From an uncultured Clostridia bacterium (GTDB taxonomy: Bacteria; Bacillota; Clostridia; Christensenellales; Aristaeellaceae): a stretch of DNA of 17,975 bases. Below the pieces are notes generated by a model that was not told where the DNA came from, did not search any database, and worked only from the letters and a program-made list of their open reading frames with translations. A program made the position numbers and the translations under genes. Positions 1 to 6,828 of this stretch are shown one piece after another. Position 1 is the stretch's first letter. Each line of letters begins with the position of its first letter. The stretch spans positions 1 to 17,975 of the forward strand of contig CAKTUS010000050.1 of the NCBI GenBank assembly GCA_934621485.1. Direction: 5' to 3'.

Positions 1-60
1 GTTGTCAGAGGGGCTGCAGCCCCTCTGACTGGATTCGTATCGACCGGCTTTGCCGAAAAC
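1..60. repeat. Dispersed repeat, palindromic tail module (copy 1, cut by window edge)
   Basis: Bases 1-49 match 6689-6737 at every position except the four-base loop of a hairpin. The stem is GTCAGAGGGGC (4-14) paired with GCCCCTCTGAC (19-29); the loop is TGCA here and CTTA in the other copy. Twenty further identical bases follow the stem. Bases 71-100 resemble the outer end of the repeat module at 13971-13999 (a T-run followed by GACGGCC). This is therefore the edge of a larger repeat block that continues to the left. No coding sense was found. Confidence 0.85.
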
Positions 61-96
61 ATTCCTCCAGTCCTTCGTCAGACAAGCTTTTTGGAC

Positions 97-157
97 GGCC
101 TGAAGCGCCGGGTTTCCCTCATTCATGAGGGAAACCCGGCGCTGTCTTTTTCAGGCC
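97..157. terminator. Large perfect hairpin downstream of the ABC exporter operon
   Basis: A perfect 19 bp stem lies at 104-122 and 125-143 with a two-base loop. An outer GGCCTGA/TCAGGCC pair sits at 97-103 and 151-157. On the plus strand the stem is followed by GTCTTTTT, so the better intrinsic terminator reads rightward. On the minus strand it lies 15 bases past the permease stop codon and probably also ends or protects that transcript, although the T-run there is poor. A convergent gene to the left of the window would explain the plus-strand polarity. Confidence 0.7.
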
Positions 158-158
158 C

Positions 159-2300
159 TTACGGAAGCGCCCAATAGCGCTTGTCCGGGTAGAGCTGATT
201 GTTTTGCGGCAGGGCGGACAGATCGTCCAGGACGATTTCGCCCGTCTGAGCTTGCAGATCCACCTCCTCCCGGCGGTACACATAAATCATGCTGTTGCAG
301 GCTGCACGCAAGTCGGGCATGTAGTACTCGCCGCTTTTGTTGTTGGACACGGCGGCGCGCACCCATTCAGCCGCCTGCTGCGGGGTGGCGGCCACCTGAC
401 TTTCCGTGGGAAGCACGGTGCGGTAGTCCTCGTCGACGGCGTCCATTTCCGCAAAGGTTTTGTCGTAGACTTGCCGAATGACCAAAGCGGCCTCGTTTTC
501 CGCATAGCCGCCGGACAGGTAGTCGCTCAGGGCCCGGGCCTGGCTGCCCGCAATGGCGCTGAGCAGATGGGTATCGCCGGGATAGATGTTGATGGAGCGG
601 TAGAAGTACTGCTGAGTATTCACATTTCTGCCGCTGAGGGTCAGGGTCAGGACAGGCGAAACCTGCATGTCCTCTATCTTGCGGCAGGCCAAATCGGCCC
701 TCAGCGCCTCCAGCCACACATGGCCCTTTCGGTCCTTGCGCAAATCGCTGCTCATGCGGCGCAGTGCGCCGAAGCGGTTCACATAGTCCAGGTCGCTGAC
801 GCCGTAATCCCATAAATAGGAGCTCAGCGAAACGCTTTCAATATCGGCGTCGCTGCTTAGATGCCAGCTTTCCATAACGGACAGTAGATAGTCGTCGCTT
901 TCCAGCATGACTTTCAGGTAGGGCTGAGCGGCGGTGCGCATGGTATCGTTGGGGTAGCAGCGCTTTACGGTTTTGCCGCCCTCCAGCTCGTAGGTAACCG
1001 TTACCATGCTGGAGGTGTACCAGCGGCCTTCCTCCGGCAATCCCTTTGGCATGGCGTCCGCCTCATCCCGCATCAGCTCGGCCCAGCGGAAGGCCGCGTC
1101 CAGGGGCTTGTCGCTGCGCAGGGTGACGATGGTGTGGTTTCCGCTCCCCTCGCCCAGCTCGTAGGTCAGGGCGGTCAGCTGACTGCGGTCTGGCAGATAG
1201 CGGTCGAAGCCAATGAGGTCAAAGTGCAAAACGACCAGGCCCGCCAGTAGCGCCGCGGCGCATGCCGCGCCCAGATACCAGCGCTTTTGCGTGCCCCGAA
1301 GCCGCAGGCGGAAGGCCAGCTGGCTTATCCACCAGCACACGGCCGCGCCCACAACCATGCCCAGGGCCAGCGCTGTTTCGCTGTCCGGGAAGGTGTATAG
1401 AAACACAGTGCCGGTCAGCATGCCGCCGGCCAGAGCCATCAGTACGCCCAGCACGGCGTGCAGGGGTTCAAAGGCCAACGGCCGCCCGGCGGCCTCGGTG
1501 CGGCGCAGCCTGTACAGCCACAGGCTCAGCCCCAAAAACACGGCGATAGCCAGCACACCGGGCAGCCAGCAAAAGCTTTCCGGCTTTACCAGCCCCTTGT
1601 ACAGGGTAACCGCAGGAGAATAGGTTTTCAGCCAGGCGTTGCTGTCCAACATGGTTTTCAAGTAGCGGTAGGCCAGTCCCTGCCACAGGTACAGGGTAAT
1701 CTCCACGCCGGCTGTCAGCAGTGCGCCTGTAAGGATGGCCGTCCAGTACGCGCCGGTCAGCGCACAGGCCAGCGCGCCAACGGCAAAGCCGTACACGTTC
1801 ATCAGCAGGATGGACAGCATGCGCACGCCCGCCTGGGTCCAGTTCATATAGGGCAGCAGGCCGTTGGCCGCCGCTACCGGCACATAGGTGCCCAGAGCCA
1901 GCGCCGTAGGCAGCAGGCCGTAAAGCCCGTAGCAGAGAAGGCGGCGGCCAAAATCCGTGGCGCGCTTATCCGGCAAGGCGGCTACCAGCATGCTTTGCTT
2001 GCGGGAAAACAGGTGCCGAAACAGCACCAGAGCGCACAGGAACCCTAGCCCCGCATAGACGATGGCCTTCTGCTCCGCGTTCAGGCCGCTGAAGAAGCCG
2101 TCCTGGCTGACGGCCAGGGTGAGATTCTGGAGGGTTTCCGCAGGCCATACATCCGCATCTCCGGAGGACGGCCTGCGCATGGGCAGATAGCCCAGCGCGC
2201 TGTAGGGCAACGCCAGAAATGCCGCCACAAAGACCACGACGGCCATGTACCAATAGCGGCGCAGCAGGAAGCGGGTTGCATGCCGATTGTTATTTCGCAT
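159..2300 (-). CDS. ABC exporter permease, YtrC/D-like, with C-terminal extracytoplasmic domain
   Basis: Membrane subunit of the exporter encoded with the ATPase just upstream. The 713 residues hold about nine hydrophobic segments (near 18-38, 78-95, 119-143, 160-182, 185-205, 246-264, 281-303, 308-328, 341-359). A soluble region of about 350 residues follows and ends in YWALP. After the second span, LVAALPDKRATDF resembles the SLPxKR motif of permeases in GntR-linked exporters of the Ytr type. The ATG at 2300 was chosen because it overlaps the ATPase 3' end by 11 bases; the open frame runs further upstream, but only inside the ATPase gene. The large C-terminal domain is longer than in a plain permease and has no motif I recognise. 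Family role in export or cell-envelope stress is inferred from context; the substrate is unknown. Confidence 0.8.
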   Translation of the reverse strand: MRNNNRHATRFLLRRYWYMAVVVFVAAFLALPYSALGYLPMRRPSSGDADVWPAETLQNLTLAVSQDGFFSGLNAEQKAIVYAGLGFLCALVLFRHLFSRKQSMLVAALPDKRATDFGRRLLCYGLYGLLPTALALGTYVPVAAANGLLPYMNWTQAGVRMLSILLMNVYGFAVGALACALTGAYWTAILTGALLTAGVEITLYLWQGLAYRYLKTMLDSNAWLKTYSPAVTLYKGLVKPESFCWLPGVLAIAVFLGLSLWLYRLRRTEAAGRPLAFEPLHAVLGVLMALAGGMLTGTVFLYTFPDSETALALGMVVGAAVCWWISQLAFRLRLRGTQKRWYLGAACAAALLAGLVVLHFDLIGFDRYLPDRSQLTALTYELGEGSGNHTIVTLRSDKPLDAAFRWAELMRDEADAMPKGLPEEGRWYTSSMVTVTYELEGGKTVKRCYPNDTMRTAAQPYLKVMLESDDYLLSVMESWHLSSDADIESVSLSSYLWDYGVSDLDYVNRFGALRRMSSDLRKDRKGHVWLEALRADLACRKIEDMQVSPVLTLTLSGRNVNTQQYFYRSINIYPGDTHLLSAIAGSQARALSDYLSGGYAENEAALVIRQVYDKTFAEMDAVDEDYRTVLPTESQVAATPQQAAEWVRAAVSNNKSGEYYMPDLRAACNSMIYVYRREEVDLQAQTGEIVLDDLSALPQNNQLYPDKRYWALP

Positions 2301-3174
2301 AGCCCTGATCCTCCATTTCCAGAATAAAAACTTCTTCCAGCGACAGGGGCAGGAACTCCAAAAATACCGGACGGAAGCCCTCCAGCGCTTTTTGGGTTTC
2401 TTCCCGGCTGCCGCGCAGGGTAAGCACCCACAACAGGCCCTGACGCTGGACGCGAAGCGGATGCAAATGGTCGAAGGCATTGTCCGCCGCCGGGCTGCCC
2501 GGCACCAGCTGCACCTTATGCACCCCCTGAAGCAGGCTGTCCAAATCGCCCACCCGCACCAGCGCGCCCTCATGCAAAAAGCCTACGCTGTCGCAGATAT
2601 CCTCCATTTCCTGCTGGTTGTGGCCGGCCAGCACGGTAATGAGCTCCCGGTCGCAAGTTTCCTGGCTGAGCACCTTTTTGAAAGCGTCCCGCATGACCGG
2701 ATCCAAGCCGTCGAAGGTTTCATCGCACAGCAGGGCCTTGGGGTTGCGGGCCAGGCCCAGACAAATCTGGGCCCGCTTTTGGGTGCCCTTGGAAAAGCTG
2801 CCGATGCGCTCATCCATGGGCAGGCTGAAGCGCAGGCATAAATCCCGCAGCTTTACCGGGTCGTAAGCGGGGTAATAGGCCCGCTGCATCCGCCCCATTT
2901 CGGCAATGGTGGCGTTCAGCAAAAAGGTGGGTTCGTCGCTGAGATAGCAAATGGCCTGCTTGGCCGCAGGGTTTTCATACACGGGCCGATCGTTCCAAAG
3001 CGCATGGCCGCCTTCCGGGCGCAGGATGCCGCTTAGCGCCCGCAGCAGGGTGGATTTGCCCGCCCCGTTGGTGCCCAGCAGGCCGAAAATGTGTCCGCCC
3101 TCCAGCGAAAGGCTCACGTTCCTCAGCGCTTCCTTTGCGCCGAAGATTTTGGTGATGCTAACCGCGTTCAGCAA
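2290..3174 (-). CDS. ABC transporter ATP-binding protein (YtrB/BcrA-like)
   Basis: Cytoplasmic ATPase that should drive the permease encoded next. Walker A is GTNGAGKST at residues 34-42. The signature is degenerate, FSKGTQKR at 127-134 in place of LSGGQ, as is usual for BcrA/YtrB exporters. Walker B and the D-loop are ALLCDETFDGLDP at 147-159, and the switch histidine is in AGHNQQEMED near 185. The length of 294 residues is normal for the subfamily. The start is TTG at 3174, preceded by AAGGAGG seven bases upstream, and it overlaps the regulator stop by seven bases, so the two are translationally coupled. Residues after about 200 carry the divergent C-terminal region typical of such exporters. 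Confidence 0.92.
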   Translation of the reverse strand: MLNAVSITKIFGAKEALRNVSLSLEGGHIFGLLGTNGAGKSTLLRALSGILRPEGGHALWNDRPVYENPAAKQAICYLSDEPTFLLNATIAEMGRMQRAYYPAYDPVKLRDLCLRFSLPMDERIGSFSKGTQKRAQICLGLARNPKALLCDETFDGLDPVMRDAFKKVLSQETCDRELITVLAGHNQQEMEDICDSVGFLHEGALVRVGDLDSLLQGVHKVQLVPGSPAADNAFDHLHPLRVQRQGLLWVLTLRGSREETQKALEGFRPVFLEFLPLSLEEVFILEMEDQGYAK

Positions 3175-3545
3175 TTTGGTTCCTCCTTATACGCCTCGTC
3201 CAGCAGCGCCTGGGCCTCCCGCTTGGAAACGCCCAGTGCGCGGCCTTCCGCCAGCGCGTTCTTTAGTAAGGTTGCCTGCGCCTGCCTGCGGCGCTGCTTC
3301 AGGGCTTCCACATCCTGGGTTACGAAGCTGCCCCGCCCCGGCACGGACACAATGAGCCCCTCCTGCTCCATTTGGCGGTACGCCTTCTGGATGGTGTTGG
3401 GGTTAAGGCCCAGCTCGCCAGACAACTGGCGCACCGATGGCATGGGCGCGCCGCCTTCCGCTAGACCCAGGACAATCTGCTGCCGCAGCTGGGCCGTCAT
3501 TTGTTCGTACAGGGGCTGCTTGCTCCTTGGGTCGATGAGAAACAA
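3168..3545 (-). CDS. GntR-family transcriptional repressor, YtrA subfamily
   Basis: DNA-binding regulator of its own operon. The 125 residues begin FLIDPRSKQPLYEQM, the usual YtrA-type opening. A winged helix-turn-helix follows (PMPSVRQLSGELGLNPNTIQ, then EQEGLIVSVPGRGSFV), ending in a short helical tail instead of a large ligand domain, which is characteristic of YtrA. I set the start at TTG 3545 because AAAGGAGGG lies six bases upstream. The in-frame ATG at 3602 would place the operator and promoter inside the gene and has no ribosome site. It is first in an operon with an ATPase and permease, so it probably represses the exporter until an envelope-active compound appears; the inducer is not evident. 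Confidence 0.9.
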   Translation of the reverse strand: MFLIDPRSKQPLYEQMTAQLRQQIVLGLAEGGAPMPSVRQLSGELGLNPNTIQKAYRQMEQEGLIVSVPGRGSFVTQDVEALKQRRRQAQATLLKNALAEGRALGVSKREAQALLDEAYKEEPNC

Positions 3546-3561
3546 GACGTTCCCTCCTTTA

Positions 3562-3592
3562 CCAACTGTACTAGTATAACAAGTACAGTTGG
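3562..3592. promoter_or_regulatory. Perfect palindromic operator for the GntR repressor
   Basis: CCAACTGTACT (3562-3572) and AGTACAGTTGG (3582-3592) form a perfect 11 bp inverted repeat separated by nine bases. It lies just downstream of the -10 element and overlaps the expected transcription start near 3586, the ideal position for repression. Two-fold symmetry and placement before a YtrA-type gene make it the likely autoregulatory site. Binding is inferred. Confidence 0.85.
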
Positions 3593-3621
3593 AGCATACC
3601 AAAGCGGAGCTTGCCTGTCAA
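3593..3621 (-). promoter_or_regulatory. Sigma-A-type promoter of the GntR-ABC operon
   Basis: On the minus strand a consensus -35 TTGACA (3621-3616), a 17-base spacer and -10 TATGCT (3598-3593) lead directly into the palindromic operator. The match is close to consensus, so the promoter should be strong when not repressed. Confidence 0.85.
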
Positions 3622-3700
3622 GGGAACCAGGAAGGTTGTTACAATTGCGGCCGCATAGCCATACAACGGCCGGGAATGGAGAATTCTTCCTGAACGTATG

Positions 3701-3747
3701 AAAAAACAAGAGCACCCGCCGTTTTCATTTCGCAAAGCGGCGGGTGC
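3701..3747 (-). terminator. Intrinsic terminator of the sigma/anti-sigma operon
   Basis: The stem GCACCCGCCG (3712-3721) pairs perfectly with CGGCGGGTGC (3738-3747). Read on the minus strand the stem is followed by TCTTGTTTTTT, a good U-run. It lies about 140 bases past the stop of the secreted protein gene and upstream of the GntR promoter, so it separates the two operons. Confidence 0.85.
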
Positions 3748-3885
3748 GGGCCGGTTTCAAAGCGCGTTTGCCGGCAGTTTTGGGTGATTCTTGGCAAAGC
3801 CGGAAACGGCGTCCGGCGCAGAAAAGAAGGCGTTGGTATGCGGGAACCGCCTCTCTTCCTTCGGCAGGGCGGCGGTCGTTTCCGT

Positions 3886-4968
3886 TTACCGGGTATAGCA
3901 GTCCCCCAGCAGGCTACCGTCCAGCGCGGAGTACCAGGCCCAACCGGTTTTCTGCCGTCCGTCCTGATAGGTGTAGTGCGCAAGCCAGGCGGGGGCCATC
4001 ACCACGCCGTCCTTCTTTTGGGGAGCACGGGCCGGGCTGTAGGTGAGGGTCAGGGAGATGAGCTGCGGGTCCAGAAAACCGTCCCGCTGGCGTTTGGCGT
4101 TGCCCTTTTCAAAGGCGGCGCGGACTTCCCCGGCGGAGAGCAGTCTTTCCGGCGTGCTGTACACCCGGCCAATGACATGGGTTTCCCGCAGCTGGAACAG
4201 ATGCAGGCCGTCCGCCGTAAGGTATGCGCTCACATAGAATGCGCCGGAGTCCTCCCCCTCATGATGAAGGCTGACGCCGTCCAGAAATTTTTCGTAGTAC
4301 AGAAAGAAGCCTTCGTCCTCCTCCGCGGCGGTTTCGTAGGCGGGAAACGGGGTGTTGCGGGAATCAAGACCCCGCTTGTAGCTTTCTCCCAGAGAGCGAA
4401 TCCGCTCCACACTCATATCCAGGGCGTAAACGCACTGGTAACCCGTCAGGCCGATTTGATTCAGCAGCGCGTCCAGCCGGGCCTGGGCCTGGGCCAGGGT
4501 AAAGCCGCCCAGCTGGGTTTTGTCCAGCTGAGGCTGAGCATCCAGCTTGGGCCAGCAGCGCCGGGCCCCCATGGCCAGCTCGCCCACAGCGTATTTCAGG
4601 CTGGGCCTGGGCAGGGTTTCCACCGGCCCTCCCTCCTCCAGAGGGATGGTTTGCATGACGCCGTCGTATTCGTTGTAGTCAATGGATTCCGGACCCACAT
4701 ACAGGCTGTTTTCGTCCGGAAAGGTATAGTGATCGTACCGGCCCCGGCGAGAGGCGTTTTCGTACTCCGGCTCGCCGCTTTGGTTGAACCACTGGGGCTG
4801 TACCTGGTCATACAGAGGCTGTTCCTTGCGGCTGCGGGTAACGGCCCGGTACAGGGGCAGGGTTCCGGCCTGCCGGTAGGCTTCGGGGACAACGACGGAT
4901 ACCTCGTCCGCCAGAGCGGCGGAAGCCAGGGCCAGCAGGGCGCACAGGATACTCAGAAGCTTCTTCAT
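3886..4968 (-). CDS. Secreted protein of unknown function in an ECF sigma operon
   Basis: The 360 residues open with a classical signal peptide: MKKLL, a hydrophobic stretch to residue 18, then ALA-DE with cleavage expected after residue 20. There is no lipobox cysteine, so it is probably released or loosely held outside the membrane. The mature part is mixed and charged; the end (HYTYQDGRQKTGWAWYSALD) has the Trp/Tyr-rich beta-strand look of PepSY-like or similar wall-facing domains, but I do not recognise a family. The ATG overlaps the anti-sigma stop as ATGA and has AAGGAGG eight bases upstream. Third gene of the sigma operon, so it is likely made under the same envelope signal or assists the anti-sigma protein; this is inference. 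Confidence 0.75.
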   Translation of the reverse strand: MKKLLSILCALLALASAALADEVSVVVPEAYRQAGTLPLYRAVTRSRKEQPLYDQVQPQWFNQSGEPEYENASRRGRYDHYTFPDENSLYVGPESIDYNEYDGVMQTIPLEEGGPVETLPRPSLKYAVGELAMGARRCWPKLDAQPQLDKTQLGGFTLAQAQARLDALLNQIGLTGYQCVYALDMSVERIRSLGESYKRGLDSRNTPFPAYETAAEEDEGFFLYYEKFLDGVSLHHEGEDSGAFYVSAYLTADGLHLFQLRETHVIGRVYSTPERLLSAGEVRAAFEKGNAKRQRDGFLDPQLISLTLTYSPARAPQKKDGVVMAPAWLAHYTYQDGRQKTGWAWYSALDGSLLGDCYTR

Positions 4969-5732
4969 GGCTGTTCCTCCTTAGCGGGCTGAGGGACGGC
5001 CGTTACCGTCCACGTTTCGCCCTGAAAGCTTTCCTCAAAGTGGTTATACTCATACCATTCCACCCACAGCTCCAGCACGTAGCTTTCGCCGGGGGTTACC
5101 GCCGTGCCGGTAGGCATTTCCAGGGTGAACAGCAGGCTGCCGTCCGCCTGGGGCCGCTGGCTGCTTCCATAGCCGGGCAACGGCAGAACAGGGCCGTCCT
5201 CCACGCCTACCCCTTCCGGGCATACCCGCGGCAGCAGCATGCGGGCGCCGGTTTGGGCAGCTTTTTCGCCATAGGTGGGGCCGCTGGGAGTTTCATCGGT
5301 GTAATGGTCGATGCCTACGGGATCGTCCGGGGTATGCTCCTGGTCCTCGCTGAGAAGCAGCACATTGGCCCCGGGCGCAGGCGCAATGCGGCCCACGGCG
5401 TACAGGCCGTCGTCGATGTAGGTAACTTCCTCCAGCGTAAATACCACGCTGCCCAGGGTAACGCTTTCGCCCACGGGGGCGATGCGGCCGTTTTCCAGAT
5501 CCTCCTTCAGAATGGGATTCTCCCGGCCGAACCATTCTGCCACCCGGCTGTGGAACACGGCCAGCGCCGTGGCCGCCAGCAGCAGCGCCGCCAGGCCCAC
5601 GGTCAGCGCCAGCCGAAGACGCGGGGCTGTGCGCCGGGCGGGAGTCTCCGCCGGGTGCAGCGCCTTTTCCACACGCAGGGTAAAGGCCTCCGGCGTACTT
5701 CCATACATGCGTTTCAGTTCATCCCGTTTCAT
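4965..5732 (-). CDS. Membrane-anchored anti-sigma factor-like protein
   Basis: The 255 residues comprise a short cytoplasmic segment (1-40, beginning MKRDELKRMYGSTPEAF), one membrane span (41-60) and an extracytoplasmic domain of about 190 residues with alternating beta-strand pattern. This plan, and its place after an ECF sigma gene, match Bacillota anti-sigma proteins of the DUF4179 kind, which lack the HxxxCxxC zinc motif; none is seen here. The start at 5732 forms an ATGA overlap with the sigma gene stop, and a GGAGGAGGTG ribosome site precedes it. The N-terminal segment probably binds the sigma factor and the outer domain senses an envelope signal. Family naming is from memory; the position and topology are seen directly. 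Confidence 0.75.
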   Translation of the reverse strand: MKRDELKRMYGSTPEAFTLRVEKALHPAETPARRTAPRLRLALTVGLAALLLAATALAVFHSRVAEWFGRENPILKEDLENGRIAPVGESVTLGSVVFTLEEVTYIDDGLYAVGRIAPAPGANVLLLSEDQEHTPDDPVGIDHYTDETPSGPTYGEKAAQTGARMLLPRVCPEGVGVEDGPVLPLPGYGSSQRPQADGSLLFTLEMPTGTAVTPGESYVLELWVEWYEYNHFEESFQGETWTVTAVPQPAKEEQP

Positions 5733-6202
5733 GGACGCACCTCCTCCAGGGACAGGGAATCCTTCAGCAGCAGCCGTCCCCGGTGCAGCCTGCTTTTCAG
5801 CGTGCCCTGAGGCAGGCGCAGCGCCCGGGCGGTTTCCGCCACGGAATACCCTTCCACATAGTACAGCAGCATAGGCAGGCGATACTTTTCCTCAAGGGAT
5901 GTGAATAAGGAATACACGCCGGGCTGCGCATCGGGAGCAGTTTCCCGCTCCGGCACATCGCGCATGAGCGTTTCCCGCTTGCGCTTGCGCAAAATGGCGT
6001 AACATTCGTTCACCAGGATGCGGGTGATCCAGGGACCCAGGGAATGAGGGTCCCGCAGCTGGCCGCGTTTGCGCAGGGCCTTTTCCACGGCGCTCTGAAC
6101 GGCGTCTTCCCGATCGCACAGCTGCGGCAGAATGGTGGTGGACACCCGGTATAGCGTGTCCTGCATGGCCACAACGCGATGGGCAAATTCCGCTTGTGTC
6201 AT
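5729..6202 (-). CDS. ECF-type RNA polymerase sigma factor
   Basis: The 157 residues have the two-domain layout of a group 4 sigma factor. Region 2 spans about 10-78 (including REDAVQSAVEKALRK and WITRILVNECYAILRKRKR). Region 4 spans about 97-150 (YRLPMLLYYVEGYSVAETA, then LRLPQGTLKSRLHRGRLLLK, the helix-turn-helix that reads the -35). It directs polymerase to a small regulon that usually includes its own operon. The ATG at 6202 has GGGAGG six bases upstream. It is followed without gap by its likely anti-sigma partner. Several Bacillota ECF groups of this sort respond to lysozyme or envelope damage; which signal acts here cannot be told. Confidence 0.92.
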   Translation of the reverse strand: MTQAEFAHRVVAMQDTLYRVSTTILPQLCDREDAVQSAVEKALRKRGQLRDPHSLGPWITRILVNECYAILRKRKRETLMRDVPERETAPDAQPGVYSLFTSLEEKYRLPMLLYYVEGYSVAETARALRLPQGTLKSRLHRGRLLLKDSLSLEEVRP

Positions 6203-6222
6203 ATCGTACCTCCCGAATGGAC

Positions 6223-6238
6223 TGAAAAGCGCTTTTCA
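6223..6238. promoter_or_regulatory. 16 bp perfect palindrome upstream of the sigma gene
   Basis: TGAAAAGCGCTTTTCA is a perfect palindrome ending 21 bases before the sigma start codon, between a candidate promoter and the ribosome site. It could be an operator or a 5' leader hairpin. The inner AAAAGCGCT also occurs in the nearby repeat modules, so a chance or repeat-derived origin is possible. Confidence 0.45.
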
Positions 6239-6244
6239 CCTATA

Positions 6245-6273
6245 CAGATGCCTTGGAAGCCCGGTTGGTTGCA
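6245..6273 (-). promoter_or_regulatory. Candidate ECF-type autoregulatory promoter
   Basis: On the minus strand TGCAAC (6273-6268), followed by CAACC, lies 17 bases before CATCTG (6250-6245). This resembles the TGAAAC/CGTC pattern of Bacillota ECF promoters with one mismatch in each element. It sits between the terminator at 6287-6307 and the sigma gene. No good sigma-A pair is visible there. Confidence 0.35.
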
Positions 6274-6280
6274 TGGAAAA

Positions 6281-6307
6281 CAAAAAAAGCGGAGCCTTTC
6301 TCCGCTT
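6281..6307 (-). terminator. Intrinsic terminator upstream of the sigma operon
   Basis: AAGCGGAG (6287-6294) pairs with CTCCGCTT (6300-6307) around a five-base loop. On the minus strand the stem runs into seven Ts followed by GTTTT, a strong U-run. It stops transcripts coming from the amidohydrolase operon, about 520 bases past that gene, and insulates the sigma promoter. Confidence 0.85.
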
Positions 6308-6310
6308 CAG

Positions 6311-6640
6311 GCTGTCCAAAAAACTCGCCAGACGGCGATCTTTTGTGCCGAAAAGCGCTCTTTGCCTGCTCGCCTGCGGCTGGCCGGGCGACAAAGAGCG
6401 TAAGGAAAGCCTTGCTGCGCAAAGCACAGGTTGCTGAAAAAGTGGAGGCGCAGGAGGCGCTGCCTCCTGCCGGGGTTTTAGGGGCGGAGCCCCTAAGCCT
6501 TATGCCACAGCATTTTCCCTGTGAACAAACGTAGCCGTGTGCACGGACGCGCGCTCTCTCGTAGAGGGTTTTTCAACAGGCTGAGCCTTGCTGCGCAAGG
6601 CAGCCGAAACCGACGTACATGCCGCCGGTTTCGCAATGAA
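6311..6640. repeat. Mosaic intergenic repeat, copy 2 (modules M1, core, M3)
   Basis: Three modules in a row match parts of the blocks at 13688-13997 and 8811-8995. M1 (about 6311-6428) carries the hairpin CGCTCTTTG/CAAAGAGCG (6356-6364, 6392-6400). The core (about 6429-6579) carries GCAGGAGGC/GCCTCCTGC (6450-6458, 6462-6470) and TTAGGGGC/GCCCCTAA (6478-6485, 6489-6496), and its ends are related inverted sequences (GTTGCTGAAAAAG and GGGTTTTTCAACAG). M3 (about 6580-6640) carries GCCTTGC/GCAAGGC (6585-6591, 6595-6601). No reading frame here resembles a protein. Compared with the other copies, the core is inverted relative to its flanks. Confidence 0.85.
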
Positions 6641-6641
6641 A

Positions 6642-6665
6642 ATCGGAGGGCTGCGGCCCTCCGAT
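6642..6665. repeat. Hairpin module within the repeat block
   Basis: ATCGGAGGGC (6642-6651) pairs perfectly with GCCCTCCGAT (6656-6665) around TGCG. It lies between module M3 and the palindromic tail module. No T-run follows, so it is not an ordinary terminator. Confidence 0.6.
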
Positions 6666-6688
6666 ACCTTCCAGGGGTTTTTCGCGGA

Positions 6689-6737
6689 GTTGTCAGAGGG
6701 GCCTTAGCCCCTCTGACTGGATTCGTATCGACCGGCT
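6689..6737. repeat. Palindromic tail module (copy 2)
   Basis: Second copy of the module at 1-49, with stem arms at 6692-6702 and 6707-6717 and loop CTTA. The 20 bases after the stem (6718-6737) are identical to 30-49. From 6738 to the amidohydrolase stop I see no clear element, and no good terminator directly behind that gene. Confidence 0.85.
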
Positions 6738-6828
6738 GACCTGCGGTCGGCGAATGGAACCGTTTCATTTGCTGTGCGCAGCGCCCGGTCAGACGGGGAG
6801 CTTTCGGTAAAACCGTACCGATCTCCTC

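Noticed and set aside
3546..3602. GntR start at the ATG of 3602
   Set aside because: It would place the operator and the -10 region inside the coding sequence and has no ribosome site, while TTG 3545 has AAAGGAGGG at correct spacing.
3784..4992. 402-codon open frame on the plus strand
   Set aside because: It mirrors the secreted protein gene, which has a signal peptide, ribosome site and ATGA coupling. No promoter or ribosome site supports the plus frame.
6311..6640. Possible CRISPR array or insertion sequence
   Set aside because: There are no regularly spaced repeats and spacers and no transposase. The hairpin modules are of unequal length and scattered, which fits a REP/BIME-like family better.
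6253..6739. Short open frames on both strands in the repeat block
   Set aside because: They read through hairpin modules, differ between repeat copies, and have no plausible protein features.
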